The notes under the pieces were generated by a model. The model did not search any database and had not been told where the DNA came from. It saw only the letters and a program-made list of their open reading frames with translations. From CAWEYO01 sp963813315 (lineage in GTDB: Bacteria > Pseudomonadota > Alphaproteobacteria > Rhizobiales > Rhizobiaceae), in the NCBI GenBank assembly GCA_963813315.1, contig CAWEYO010000005.1:310001-374000 (forward strand): a DNA stretch of 64,000 nt, read 5' to 3'. Position numbers and translations under genes: made by a program. Of this stretch, positions 16,945 to 27,171 are shown piece by piece (positions within the stretch are counted from its first letter, which is position 1; every line of letters begins with the position of its first letter).

Positions 16945-18654
16945 ATGGCCCGCATTGCCCGCTCCGCCTACGCGCAAATGTTCGGACCGACTACCGGCGA
17001 CCTTGTCCGGCTGGCCGATACCGAACTCTTCATCGAGGTGGAAAAGGATTTCACCATCTATGGCGAGGAGGTGAAGTTCGGGGGTGGAAAAGTGATCCGC
17101 GACGGCATGGGGCAGGGTCAGGCGACCCGGGCCGAGGGCGCCGTCGATACCGTCATCACCAACGCGCTGATCCTCGACTGGACCGGCATCTACAAGGCGG
17201 ATATCGGCCTGAAGGACGGGCGCATCGCAGGCATAGGCAAGGCCGGCAATCCCGACACGCAACCGGGGGTGACCATCATTGTCGGGCCGGGCACGGAAGC
17301 CATCGCAGGCGAAGGCAAGATCGTGACAGCCGGAGGCATGGACGCGCACATCCACTTCATCTGCCCGCAACAGATTGAGGAGGCGTTGATGTCGGGCATC
17401 ACCACGATGCTTGGCGGCGGAACCGGACCGGCGCATGGCACGCTAGCGACGACCTGCACCCCGGGACCTTGGCATCTGGCCCGCATGATCCAGTCCTTCG
17501 AGGCTTTTCCGATGAATATCGGTCTTTCCGGCAAGGGCAACGCATCTCTGCCTGGCGCTCTCGAGGAAATGATCCTGGGCGGCGCCTGCTCTTTGAAGCT
17601 CCACGAGGACTGGGGCACGACGCCCGCCGCGATCGACTGCTGCCTCTCGGTCGCCGACGACTACGACGTGCAGGTGATGATCCATACCGACACCCTGAAC
17701 GAAAGCGGTTTCGTCGAGGATTCAATCCGCGCCTTCAAGGGTCGCACGATCCATGCCTTCCACACGGAGGGCGCCGGCGGCGGGCACGCGCCGGACATCA
17801 TTAAGGTGTGCGGACTACCGAATGTCATCCCGTCGTCCACGAACCCGACGCGTCCCTATACGGTCAACACGATAGCCGAGCATCTGGACATGCTGATGGT
17901 CTGCCATCATCTGTCTCCGTCGATCCCGGAGGACATCGCCTTTGCAGAGAGCCGCATCAGGAAGGAGACCATCGCGGCGGAGGACATTCTGCACGACCTC
18001 GGCGCCTTCTCCATCATCTCGTCGGACAGCCAGGCGATGGGCCGGGTCGGCGAAGTGGCGATCCGCACCTGGCAGACCGCAGACAAAATGAAGCGCCAGC
18101 GTGGAAGACTTTCGGAGGAAACCGGCGACAACGACAACTTCCGTGTCCGCCGCTATGTCGCGAAATACACGATCAATCCGGCCATCGCGCACGGAGTATC
18201 GAAAGCGATCGGCTCGGTGGAGGTCGGCAAGCGCGCCGATCTGGTCCTGTGGAATCCGGCGTTCTTCGGCGTCAAGCCGGACATGGTGCTCGTCGGCGGA
18301 ACGATCGCCGCGGCTCCGATGGGTGACGCGAACGCCTCGATCCCGACGCCGCAGCCAGTACACTACCGGCCGATGTTCGGCGCATTTGGCAAGGCTGCCG
18401 CGAAGTCCGCTGTAACCTTTGTTTCAAAGGCTTCACTCGACGCGGGACTTCAGGAAAGGCTCGGCGTCGAAAAACTCATGGTGGCAGTCGAGAACACGCG
18501 TGGCGGCATCGGCAAGCGTTCCATGGTGTTGAACGATGCCACGCCGCATGTTGAGGTCGATCCGGAAACTTACGAGGTGCGCGCCAACGGAGAACTCCTG
18601 ACCTGCCAGCCGGCGACGGTCCTCCCAATGGCGCAGCGGTATTTTCTGTTCTGA
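16945..18654 (+). CDS. ureC: Urease alpha subunit (catalytic)
   Basis: 569 residues from the ATG preceded by GGGAGGA; a TTG two codons earlier is ignored. Nickel-site elements are all present: HIHFICPQ, the carbamylated lysine in CSLKLHEDWG, MIHTDTLNESGF, HAFHTEGAGGGHAPD, the flap MVCHHL and the Asp of SDSQAMGR. It hydrolyses urea to ammonia and carbamate in the cytoplasm. Full length and unbroken. About 130 bases without a gene separate it from ureB. Confidence 0.99.
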   Translation: MARIARSAYAQMFGPTTGDLVRLADTELFIEVEKDFTIYGEEVKFGGGKVIRDGMGQGQATRAEGAVDTVITNALILDWTGIYKADIGLKDGRIAGIGKAGNPDTQPGVTIIVGPGTEAIAGEGKIVTAGGMDAHIHFICPQQIEEALMSGITTMLGGGTGPAHGTLATTCTPGPWHLARMIQSFEAFPMNIGLSGKGNASLPGALEEMILGGACSLKLHEDWGTTPAAIDCCLSVADDYDVQVMIHTDTLNESGFVEDSIRAFKGRTIHAFHTEGAGGGHAPDIIKVCGLPNVIPSSTNPTRPYTVNTIAEHLDMLMVCHHLSPSIPEDIAFAESRIRKETIAAEDILHDLGAFSIISSDSQAMGRVGEVAIRTWQTADKMKRQRGRLSEETGDNDNFRVRRYVAKYTINPAIAHGVSKAIGSVEVGKRADLVLWNPAFFGVKPDMVLVGGTIAAAPMGDANASIPTPQPVHYRPMFGAFGKAAAKSAVTFVSKASLDAGLQERLGVEKLMVAVENTRGGIGKRSMVLNDATPHVEVDPETYEVRANGELLTCQPATVLPMAQRYFLF

Positions 18655-18678
18655 GAAGAGTGGTAAGGTCGTAAAACG

Positions 18679-19167
18679 ATGCTTCACGCGACCACATTGG
18701 TGCGCGCCATGGATATTCTGGATGATCCAGCGCGAAAAATACCCTTCGATCTTGCCGTGTTGACGAGTGAAGAACGTCATGTCAGGCGCAAGGTCATCAC
18801 GCTCTTCCATGGCGACAAGGTGCTGGTGGACTTCGCCGAAGCCGTCGTGCTCAACCATCAGGATGTGCTGGTACTGGATGACGGGCGGCACGCCGAAGTC
18901 ATCGCCGCGGAAGAAGAGCTCCACGATATCCGTGGCCGCGACCCCGTCCACCTTGCCGAACTCGCCTGGCACATCGGCAATCGCCATCTGCCGGCGCAGG
19001 TCGATGAGGGCCGCATCCTGATCCTGCGCGACCATGTCATCAAGGCGATGCTCGAAGGGTTGGGCGCTGCTGTGGTGGACACATATGAGATCTTCGCTCC
19101 CATGCGCGGTGCCTATTCCGGCGGGCACGGGCATTCGCAGGGCCACGCCCATGGGCATCGTGACTGA
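18679..19167 (+). CDS. ureE: Urease accessory protein UreE
   Basis: 162 residues. The UreE N-domain (KIPFDLAVLTSEER) and the metal-binding C-domain (HLAWHIGNRHLP-like, here ELAWHIGNRHLP) are present. The protein ends in a short His-rich tail (GGHGHSQGHAHGHRD) that should bind nickel in addition to the core site. It is the nickel donor to UreG and overlaps ureF by 17 bases. Confidence 0.96.
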   Translation: MLHATTLVRAMDILDDPARKIPFDLAVLTSEERHVRRKVITLFHGDKVLVDFAEAVVLNHQDVLVLDDGRHAEVIAAEEELHDIRGRDPVHLAELAWHIGNRHLPAQVDEGRILILRDHVIKAMLEGLGAAVVDTYEIFAPMRGAYSGGHGHSQGHAHGHRD

Positions 19168-19827
19168 ACTTTCCGCAAACGAGGCCCTGCTGCGGCTAAT
19201 GACCTGGCTGTCACCGGCATTCCCGGTGGGCAGCTTCAGCTACAGTCACGGCCTGGAGCGGGCGGTGCATGACGGGCTGGTCGGCGATCGCGATAGTCTC
19301 GCAGGATGGCTGCGGCAAATTCTGGAGGTAGGCTCCGGCTGGAACGATGCGGTCCTCTTCTGCGAAAGCTGGCGCCGTGCCCGCGACGGAGGCGATATCG
19401 GGGATTTGGGTGAACTGGCCGAAGCATTGGCCGGATCGGGAGAGCGCCATCTTGAGGCGACATTGCAAGGCTCGGCTTTCCTCAAGGCGGCCGGCGCCTG
19501 GCCGCGTACGAGGTGCGCGGATCTGCCGGCGGGCTGTCCCTATTGCGTCGCGGTCGGCGCCATAGCCGGAGCTCACGACATTCCGCTCGGGAGCGCTCTG
19601 TCCGCTTTCCTGCTGGCCTTCGTGTCAAACATCGTGCAAGCGGCGATTCGGCTCGGCGTGACTGGTCAGAAAGGAGGTGTCGCTGTCCTTGCTGCGCTTG
19701 AGTCCTCGCTGCTCGATACGACGATCCGCGCCGCGATCACCTCGCTCGACGACCTTGGCTCGGCAGCAGTAATGTCCGACGTCATGTCAATGAAACACGA
19801 GACGCAACATTCGAGGTTGTTCCGCTC

Positions 19828-19831
<4 letters not shown>
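19151..19831 (+). CDS. ureF: Urease accessory protein UreF
   Basis: 226 residues from the ATG inside the end of ureE, starting MGIVTELSANEALLRLM. The family signature SPAFPVGSFSYSHGLERAV is at about residues 21–39. UreF gates the UreG GTPase in the UreD–UreF–UreG maturation complex. The stop overlaps ureG as ATGA. The reading frame upstream of 19151 in the same phase is not coding. Confidence 0.95.
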
Positions 19832-20466
<635 letters not shown>

Positions 20467-20526
20467 GGCAACACTACGGTATCGGCCGAAAATCGGAATT
20501 CGATCCTCAGTTTGCGCCACACAAGC

Positions 20527-20578
20527 GTGCCTAAAGCACGTCGCGGCGAAACGGATTCATGCGACGCGCTTTAGGCAC
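20527..20578. repeat. Rhizobial-type palindrome with CTAAAGC arms
   Basis: GTGCCTAAAGCACGTCGC and GCGACGCGCTTTAGGCAC form 18-base arms with one mismatch around a GCGAAACGGATTCAT core. A second copy with the same core (CGAAACGGATTCATGC) and CTAAAGCGC arms lies at 63121–63164. It may end the ure transcript, although no T-run is present. Confidence 0.75.
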
Positions 20579-20655
20579 TAAGCGCACTTCCGAAAATCGA
20601 CGCAAACTACCCGCTATGTTAGTTGATTGGGACCCATATCAATCGGTTCAGGCTC

Positions 20656-21612
20656 ATGACCATATTTTCGGTATGGCATTCGACAACCTACCACTACCGG
20701 CGACCGGTTCGGTTCGGCGAGCACAGGCTGATGTTTCGGCCGCGCGACAGCTACGATCAAAGGCTTCTCAGCTCTTCGCTCGAAGTCGAACCTGCGCCGA
20801 GCGCCATTCGATGGACGCACGATGTGTTTGGAAACTGCGTCGCGCATATTGCCATCTCCAAGGTCGCAAAGGAGCTTCGGCTCGAGGCCGGCATCCGACT
20901 TGAGCATACGCCGCAGGCTACACCGGATTTCCGCATTGATGACGAAGCCCTTACCTTTCCGTTTCAATATGATGCGAACGAACTGATCGACCTTCAAAGC
21001 GCGATCAAGCGTCAGTTCGATGACGACGGCGGTGAGATCGCTGCCTGGGCGCGGCAGTTCGTGGGCGGTGGCGGGAGCGAAACCGGCCGCTTGTTGATGA
21101 CCATGTGTTACGCCATCCATGAGGGCTTTGCCTATCAGCGCCGCGCCGAGCATGGCACGCAGCCGCCGCTCATCACGTTGCGCTCCCGAGCCGGCTCCTG
21201 CCGGGACTTCGCCCTGCTGATGATCGAGGCTGTGCGGTCGCTGGGCTTCGCAGCACGTTTTGTCACGGGCTACCTCTATGTCGCCAGCAGAGATGGCCCC
21301 AGTCATCATGGCGGCGGTTCGACGCATGCCTGGTGTCAGGTCTACCTGCCTGGTGCCGGCTGGATCGAGTTCGATCCAACCAACGGAATTGTCGGCAACA
21401 AAGATCTGATCCGGGTGGCCGTGGCGCGAGACCCGCAGCAAGCGATCCCTCTCTCGGGAACATACTACGGGCCGGCCGCTGACGAACTTGGCATGACTGT
21501 GACGGTCAACGTCACCACGGAACCGACCCCACCAAAGGTCGCTTCGCGGCAACCGGCACAGAACGGGAAACCTCGATCCCATGCAATGAGAACAATTCGG
21601 GGAACACGATGA
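20656..21612 (+). CDS. Transglutaminase-like cysteine protease family protein
   Basis: 318 residues from the internal ATG starting MTIFSVWHSTTYHYRRPV. This is the usual N-terminus of the bacterial transglutaminase_N plus transglutaminase-core proteins (COG1305 type). The catalytic triad is visible as Cys in AGSCRDFALLM, His in STHAWCQVYLP and Asp in IEFDPTNG. It is probably cytoplasmic, as no leader is seen. The stop overlaps the start of a second, truncated transglutaminase gene, so these two formed a tandem pair. The substrate is unknown. Confidence 0.88.
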   Translation: MTIFSVWHSTTYHYRRPVRFGEHRLMFRPRDSYDQRLLSSSLEVEPAPSAIRWTHDVFGNCVAHIAISKVAKELRLEAGIRLEHTPQATPDFRIDDEALTFPFQYDANELIDLQSAIKRQFDDDGGEIAAWARQFVGGGGSETGRLLMTMCYAIHEGFAYQRRAEHGTQPPLITLRSRAGSCRDFALLMIEAVRSLGFAARFVTGYLYVASRDGPSHHGGGSTHAWCQVYLPGAGWIEFDPTNGIVGNKDLIRVAVARDPQQAIPLSGTYYGPAADELGMTVTVNVTTEPTPPKVASRQPAQNGKPRSHAMRTIRGTR

Positions 21613-21755
21613 AGATGCGCGCCGGTTTCAACTTCGCTTTCGAGTGCCCGCAGCCAACCCCGATGCTGCTTGCGCTGGACGTTCAGCCTTCTACCCAGAA
21701 CGGCGATTTTCCCGGCGCCGCCGCTGCCGTTTGCGGCCCCATTCATCCCCGATAG
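21609..21755 (+). pseudogene. Truncated second transglutaminase-family gene
   Basis: An ATG overlapping the previous stop (ATGA) opens 48 codons, starting MKMRAGFNFAFECPQPTPML and then LALDVQPS. That is the characteristic N-terminus of a second group of transglutaminase-family proteins often encoded beside the first. The frame ends at a TAG at 21753 with no catalytic core. Shifting frame extends similarity only briefly, and the probable group II intron fragment begins about 150 bases later. I read it as a remnant. Confidence 0.6.
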
Positions 21756-21904
21756 TCCCGCTTTCCACAGGCTGTCGCAGGTTTTCCGACCGGCCCGCTC
21801 GGCGTATAGTTCAGTTATCTCAGGCCCCTAAATGAAACCCGCTTGGTCGGCGGCGCAACGTCTGGGGGCATTGACTGAGGCCCGTGCTGGTATCGGCTGA
21901 TTTT

Positions 21905-22210
21905 GGGCGCAAGCCTAAGAGAGGGCTGGGTGCCGGAGGTGACCGACGGGGTCGCTTGAAGCGGTTGCAAACGCGGAAAGTGGACCGATGCTGCCATGAA
22001 GGCCGGGCAAGACCTTCGATGGTGCGCGGCGCGCAACCCTAACGGGCTGTGCAAGCGCGGTCCGGAAGGCGGATCCAGCTGAAACGCAGGAACCGCACGA
22101 CCGAGACCGTCAACGCAGGTGAACGTGACGTCAGTCTCTCGAGGCATTGCCGTCATCGTAAAGCCTAAGCTGACAGGGAGGCGCTGGGAGAAATCCCGGC
22201 GCCTGCTGTT
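21905..22210 (+). mobile_element. Probable group II intron 5' fragment (structured RNA, no encoded protein)
   Basis: No credible ORF exists here, yet the sequence looks strongly structured. An AGCCT…GGGCT hairpin is followed by GGGTGCCGGAGGTGACCGAC. Next come a GGCCGGGCAAGACCTTCGATGG-like block, CAGCTGAAACGCAGGAACCG, CAGGTGAACGTGACGTC and a perfect terminal hairpin GGCGCTGGGA…TCCCGGCGCC near 22180–22203. These words resemble domain I–IV sequence of bacterial group II introns as I remember it. There is no reverse transcriptase and no recognisable domain V/VI, so it would be a dead 5' piece. A different structured RNA cannot be excluded. Confidence 0.5.
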
Positions 22211-22259
22211 CTTTGCAGCGCCGCGTGTTCTTCGGCGCGCGAACGGCAAGCTCAGCTAT

Positions 22260-24272
22260 CTAGCCGCACAGCCATAAGAGATCATCCAGAGACAGCTCGA
22301 TGTCGAGCGCTTCGAGACTGTCTTCCAGCTCGCCGAGCGTGCGGGGGCCGATCAGCGGGACGGACGGGAAGGGCTGCGCGAGCACATAGGCTAGCGCAAC
22401 ATGGATCGGGCTTTTCCCGAGCTTGCCGGCCAGTTCGACCGCGCGGTCGCGGCGGCGGAAGTTCTTCTCCGAATACCAGACCCGCACCAGTTCCTCATTG
22501 TCGGTCCGATCGCGCCCGGCGCGATCCGTGAAGAAACCACGGCCCTGGCTCGACCAGGCGAAATTAGGCATCTGGCGGGCCGTCAGCCAGGCTTTCCAGT
22601 CGTCGGTGGAGGAGGTGACGCAGCCCGCCCAGATCGGCTCCAGCATTTCGGCCAGCGAGAAATTGTTGGAGAGTGCGCCGGGGCTCTGCTTGCCGGTCCG
22701 CCCCGCATAGGCGATCGCCTCATCCATGCGCTGCATCGTCCAGTTGGAGCCGCCAAACGGACCACGGATGCGGCCGGCCTTGACCTCCCGGTCCATCGCG
22801 TCGACGAACTCGCCGACCGGTACGTCGGGATTGTCGCGGTGCATGAAATAGACATCGACATGGTCGGTCTGGAGCCGCTCGAGCGACTGCGTGAGCTGTC
22901 GGCCGATCATCTCGGGATAGCAGAGCGGGGTGTGCGCGCCCTTGCCGATGACCAGCGATTGCTGACGCACGCCACGGTTGGCCAGCCATTCGCCGAGCAG
23001 CTTTTCAGTATAGCCAGCGCCATAGACATAGGCTGTGTCGAACAGGTTGCCGCCGGCCTCGAAGAAGGCATCGAGCAAAATCGAGCCCGACGAAAAAGTG
23101 CGGAAATCCTCGAAGCCGAGGGCAAGGACCGATGCCGGTTTCGGCAGACCCGGAATGATGCGCTTGCCGATGCTAGAGCCGCTGGGCTGCAGAGGCCTGC
23201 CAGCGATCGTGTTGACCCTGCACGCGGCTTTCTCGATATCGTATTCGAGCCCTGCCGCCGCGCGCCATTCGTCGAGCACCCGAAGATTGCCGAGGCTATC
23301 GGCCCAGCCCATGCCGGGCCATGCAAATTCCTGCCTGCCAGCGAGAATGGCCTCGCCGGCGGCGTCGACCTCGAAGGAATAGAGGTGACGCGCTTCATTC
23401 ACGCTGATCGTCTGGCACTTTCCGTCGGGATGGATAAGGTCGATCCTGCCGGGGCCGACGTCGCGATTGCCTCCGGCGAACCAGAAGTCGGGCACCTCGA
23501 TGCGGCCATTGGTGCCGAAGATGCGCAGCACATTGTCCTGGGCGAGCGATATGCTGCAGGAAACTTCGGCGATGATGCCGTCCGGAAAGGTAAGCAGCGC
23601 CGAGGCCCATTCATCGACACCGGACTCGCCGAGATGCGCCGTTCCGGCCACTTTGTCGGGCTCGACGAAGGGCTTTCCCACAGCGGCTCCGGCGATCAGG
23701 CGCGTCATCGACACGGGATAGCCGCCGACGTCGAGAATGCCGCCACCGGCGAGATCATTGGCATAGAGCCGGTGTTCAGGCTGGAAGCCCGGCATGGCGA
23801 AGCCGAAGCTCGACTTGATCATCCGCACTTTGCCGACCGCGCCGGTCCGCACCATCTCGACCAAGCGCTCCGTTTGCGGATGCAGCCGGTACATGAAAGC
23901 CTCGCCGAGGAAGGTGCCGGCCTTGCGCGCCGCATGGATCATTGCATCGGCCTCGAAGGCGCTCAGCGCCATCGGCTTTTCGCAAAGCACATGCTTGCCG
24001 GCTTTCGCCGCCTTGATCGCCCATTCCGCGTGAAAAGGATGCGGCGTCGCGATGTAGATGGCGTCAATGTCCGGATCCGCCAGCAAGGCATCGTAGCCGG
24101 CGAGGATGCGCGCGCCGGGAAAGGTCTCGGCGAGGCCGGCCTTGCCGGGATTGCGCGTGGCGATGGCGGCAAGCAAGCCGGTGCGCGAATGGGCGACGCC
24201 GCCGGCGAAGGCTTTCGCAATGGCGCCGGGGCCGAGAATGCCCCAGCGGATTTTTTCGGGGAGGGAATTCAT
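22260..24272 (-). CDS. Fused Gfo/Idh/MocA dehydrogenase – aldo/keto reductase
   Basis: 670 residues in one frame, starting MNSLPEKIRWGILGPG with GGAGAC just upstream. Residues 1 to about 335 are a Gfo/Idh/MocA dehydrogenase: dinucleotide loop GILGPGAIAKAF, CEKPMALSAFEAD and the GGILDVGGYPV segment. Residues from about 365 on are an aldo/keto reductase: FDTAYVYGAGYTEKLLGEWL, the HVDVYFMHRDNPD barrel segment and FVDAMDREVKAGRIR. Joining two sugar-active oxidoreductases suggests successive redox steps on one sugar (inference). It lies at the 3' end of a carbohydrate ABC importer operon. Confidence 0.9.
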   Translation of the reverse strand: MNSLPEKIRWGILGPGAIAKAFAGGVAHSRTGLLAAIATRNPGKAGLAETFPGARILAGYDALLADPDIDAIYIATPHPFHAEWAIKAAKAGKHVLCEKPMALSAFEADAMIHAARKAGTFLGEAFMYRLHPQTERLVEMVRTGAVGKVRMIKSSFGFAMPGFQPEHRLYANDLAGGGILDVGGYPVSMTRLIAGAAVGKPFVEPDKVAGTAHLGESGVDEWASALLTFPDGIIAEVSCSISLAQDNVLRIFGTNGRIEVPDFWFAGGNRDVGPGRIDLIHPDGKCQTISVNEARHLYSFEVDAAGEAILAGRQEFAWPGMGWADSLGNLRVLDEWRAAAGLEYDIEKAACRVNTIAGRPLQPSGSSIGKRIIPGLPKPASVLALGFEDFRTFSSGSILLDAFFEAGGNLFDTAYVYGAGYTEKLLGEWLANRGVRQQSLVIGKGAHTPLCYPEMIGRQLTQSLERLQTDHVDVYFMHRDNPDVPVGEFVDAMDREVKAGRIRGPFGGSNWTMQRMDEAIAYAGRTGKQSPGALSNNFSLAEMLEPIWAGCVTSSTDDWKAWLTARQMPNFAWSSQGRGFFTDRAGRDRTDNEELVRVWYSEKNFRRRDRAVELAGKLGKSPIHVALAYVLAQPFPSVPLIGPRTLGELEDSLEALDIELSLDDLLWLCG

Positions 24273-24316
24273 TTCAAGTCTCCTTCGGGGCATTCAGGCG
24301 ATCGAGGCAAAAGAGG

Positions 24317-25397
24317 TCAGCGGATCCGGGCGCCGGACTTGTCGAAGAGGAGCGACCGATCTGCCTTGATAGAGACCGTGGTGCGGTCGCCGTCGGCGCG
24401 ATGCCGCGACGCCTCGCGCTCGATGACCAGCTCTTCCTTCCCGGCCTTGGCGTAGACATAGCTCACCGAGCCGAGATGTTCGGCCACGTCGGCCTTCACA
24501 GTCAGGTCGCAATCGCCTTGGCCGGCGTCGAAGAAATGCTCCGGCCTCACGCCGAGGACCACGTCGCCGCGTCTTGGGTGCGCTCGAAAGCGGTTTTCGC
24601 AGCCGCGCGCCCCCATGGTTGACGAGTTCGATGATCGCCGCGCCGTCCTCTGCCTCGGCGATCTTGCCCGCCATGAAGTTCATCCTCGGCGAGCCGACGA
24701 AGCCGGCGACGAACCGGTTGGCCGGATCGTCGTAGAGATCGAGCGGCGCGCCGATCTGCTCGATTTTGCCGGCGTTGAGCACGACGATCCTGTCGGCCAG
24801 CGTCATCGCCTCGGTCTGATCGTGGGTCACGTAGATCATGGTGACGCCGAGTTCCTTGTGGAGCCGCGCCAGCTCGACCCGCATCTGCACTCTTAGTTCG
24901 GCGTCGAGATTGCTGAGCGGTTCGTCGAACAGGAACAGCTGCGGTTCGCGCATGATCGCGCGGCCGATCGCGACGCGCTGGCGCTGCCCGCCGGAAAGCT
25001 GGCGCGGCTTGCGCTTCAGCAACTCGGCGATGCGCAGGATTTCGGCCGTGCGCTCCACACGCCGCGCTATGTCGGCCTTGTCGTGCCCGGTCATCCTCAG
25101 GCCGAAGCTGAGGTTCTGCTCGACCGTCATGTGCGGATAGAGCGCGTAGGACTGGAACACCATGGCGACCCCGCGGTCGGCCGGTTCGACATCGTTGACG
25201 ACTTTGCCGCCGATCGACACTTCGCCCTCCGTGATGGTTTCCAGCCCGGCGATCATTCTAAGCAGAGTCGATTTCCCGCAACCCGAAGGGCCGACGAAGA
25301 CGACGAACTCGCCGTCCGCCACGTCGAGATCGGCGCCGTGGATGATCTCGTAGGTGCCGAAGCGCTTGACCACTTTTCTCAAGGAAATGCCGGCCAC
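24317..25397 (-). CDS. Carbohydrate ABC transporter, ATP-binding protein (UgpC/MsmK-like), one frameshift
   Basis: Starts MAGISLRKVVKRFGTY. Walker A GPSGCGKST, signature LSGGQRQRVAIGRA, Walker B LFLFDEPLSNLDA and VTHDQTEAMTLADRI identify a CUT1-type sugar ATPase. The regulatory C-domain changes frame near 24600 within a run of G/C bases and continues with VVLGVRPEHFF, ending SIKADRSLLFDKSGARIR. Full length is about 360 residues when joined, as expected. It energises the two permeases encoded just upstream. Confidence 0.9.
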
Positions 25398-25410
25398 TTG
25401 AACCCTCCGG

Positions 25411-26248
25411 TCACTTGATTGCGCCGGCGGAAATGCCGGCGACGAAGTGGCGCTGCAGCGCGACGAACAGGACGAGCATCGGGGCTGTCAGCATCACGGC
25501 GCCGACCATGATGCCGCCCCAGGAAACCTTGGTAAGCCCGATCAGGCTGCCAAGCGCCACCGGCGCGGTCATCATCGCCGGCTTGCTGTTGATGAGGAGC
25601 GGCCAGAGATAGTTGTTCCAGCTGTGCAGGAAGAGAATAATCGACAGCGCCGCGAGCGCCGGCCGCGCCAGCGGCAGGCCGACGAAGAGAAAGATACGCC
25701 ATTCCTTTACGCCCTCGACGCGGGCGGCGTCGAACAACTCGTTCGGCATCATCTGGAATGTCTGGCGCATGAACAGCACGCCGAGCGAATTGAAAAGCGG
25801 CGGCACGATCAGCGCGAACCAGGTGTTGTCGAGATGGAAATCGCGCGCCACCATGATGAATTGCGGAATGACGACGACGAAATAGGGGAGAGTGAGCGTA
25901 CCAAGGATGGTCGCCAGCACCACGGCCTTGCCAGCGAACCTGTAGCAGGCGAGCGCCCAACCGGCCATCGAGGTAAGCGCAACGGAGAGCAAGGTGTAGG
26001 CGGCAGCTACCAGGATCGAGATCGTGGTCGCGCGGACGAACCCAACATCCCGCTCCAGTAACGTTGAAATTGTCGAGGAACTGGCTGGACGGTGTCAGCA
26101 CGATGCCGGGGCTGAAGATGCCGTTTTCGGGCATGGTGGAGAAAATGAACATCATCCAGAGCGGGAACAGCCAGATCAGGGCAAGGGGAACGAGTATCAC
26201 GTGGAGGGTTGCTGTGCGCCTGAACTCGGCGGAGGATTTGCGTCTCAT
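25411..26248 (-). CDS. Carbohydrate ABC transporter, permease (MalG/UgpE-like), one frameshift
   Basis: N-terminal part MRRKSSAEFRRT followed by a membrane segment (ILVPLALIWLFPLWMMFIF). Near 26055 the frame changes, and the remaining 190 residues hold further membrane segments and the EAA loop (EGVKEWRIFLFVGLPLARP), ending FVAGISAGAIK. The joined product is about 279 residues, normal for a CUT1 inner permease. The ATG overlaps the stop of the other permease by four bases. Confidence 0.88.
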
Positions 26249-27105
26249 TCACGTTCCCTCCCGAGCCAGAGATTGAGGAGCGAAATGGCAACGGCGAGCG
26301 CCGCGATGCTGTAGGCAACCGCCGACGCGTAGCCGAAATTGAAGGCGCCGAAGCCCTGCCGGTAGAGGAAGAGCCCAAGGGTTTCCGTCGCCTGGCCGGG
26401 GCCGCCACGGTTGGTGATCAGGAACGGCTCGGAGAAGAGCTGCATCGTGCCGATGACGGAGATGACGACGCAGAGCAGGATGACGGGTTTCAGCAGCGGC
26501 AGGGTAATGAACAGGAACTGCCGCGTTTTCGAGACGCCGTCCAGCGTCGCCGCTTCGTACACGTCCTCGGGAATAGACTGCAATCCGGCAAGGATGATGA
26601 TCGCGTTGTATCCCGCCCAACGCCAGGTAAGCGCGATGATGATCACTGCCATGGCGGCATTTGGGCTGGCGAACCAGGGGATGTAGGGAAGGCCGACCGT
26701 ACCGAGCATCTTGTTGACGATGCCGAACTCATGATTGAACATCAGGCGGAACACGGCGGCGTAGGCGACCTCGCCGACGACCACCGGCGCGAAGAAGGCG
26801 AAGCGGAAGAGCCCTCTTGCCTTGAGGATCGGCGAATTCAGGAGCGCGGCGAGCACCGTCGCCAGCGCGATCATGATGGGCACCTGGATGACCAGGATAA
26901 AGAGCGTGTTCCAAAGTGCGTTGGCGAAGGCTGGATCGACGAGCAGCCGGCCCCAGGTCACTCGAGGATTGAAGGTCCAGTTGCTTGTCCTTGTGTTCAG
27001 GAAAGACAGCCAGAACGAGTTGATGATCGGCCAGATCCAGAACGCCAGGAAGACCAACAGATAGGGGGTAAGGAACGCGTAGGCCGTCCGGTTTCGCAGC
27101 CGCAT
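26245..27105 (-). CDS. Carbohydrate ABC transporter, permease (MalF/UgpA-like)
   Basis: 286 residues starting MRLRNRTAYAFLTPYLLVFL, the usual CUT1 first helix. About six membrane segments are present, with an EAA loop EAATLDGVSKTRQFLFITLP. It lies between the binding-protein gene and the second permease and overlaps the latter by four bases. The frame is intact. Confidence 0.92.
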   Translation of the reverse strand: MRLRNRTAYAFLTPYLLVFLAFWIWPIINSFWLSFLNTRTSNWTFNPRVTWGRLLVDPAFANALWNTLFILVIQVPIMIALATVLAALLNSPILKARGLFRFAFFAPVVVGEVAYAAVFRLMFNHEFGIVNKMLGTVGLPYIPWFASPNAAMAVIIIALTWRWAGYNAIIILAGLQSIPEDVYEAATLDGVSKTRQFLFITLPLLKPVILLCVVISVIGTMQLFSEPFLITNRGGPGQATETLGLFLYRQGFGAFNFGYASAVAYSIAALAVAISLLNLWLGRERE

Positions 27106-27171
27106 GGAATTGTTCCCAATGCCGTCTGAAACACGGGCAGGCGCTTGGCCTGCCCGATCGTTCCATTGGAG

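Noticed and set aside
21840..22230. Cobalamin riboswitch
   Set aside because: No B12-box-like core was found, the downstream gene is on the opposite strand, and the sequence words fit a group II intron better.
22401..24455. 684-residue open frame antisense to the dehydrogenase fusion
   Set aside because: The minus-strand product has complete family motifs over the whole length; the antisense product has none and no ribosome-binding site.
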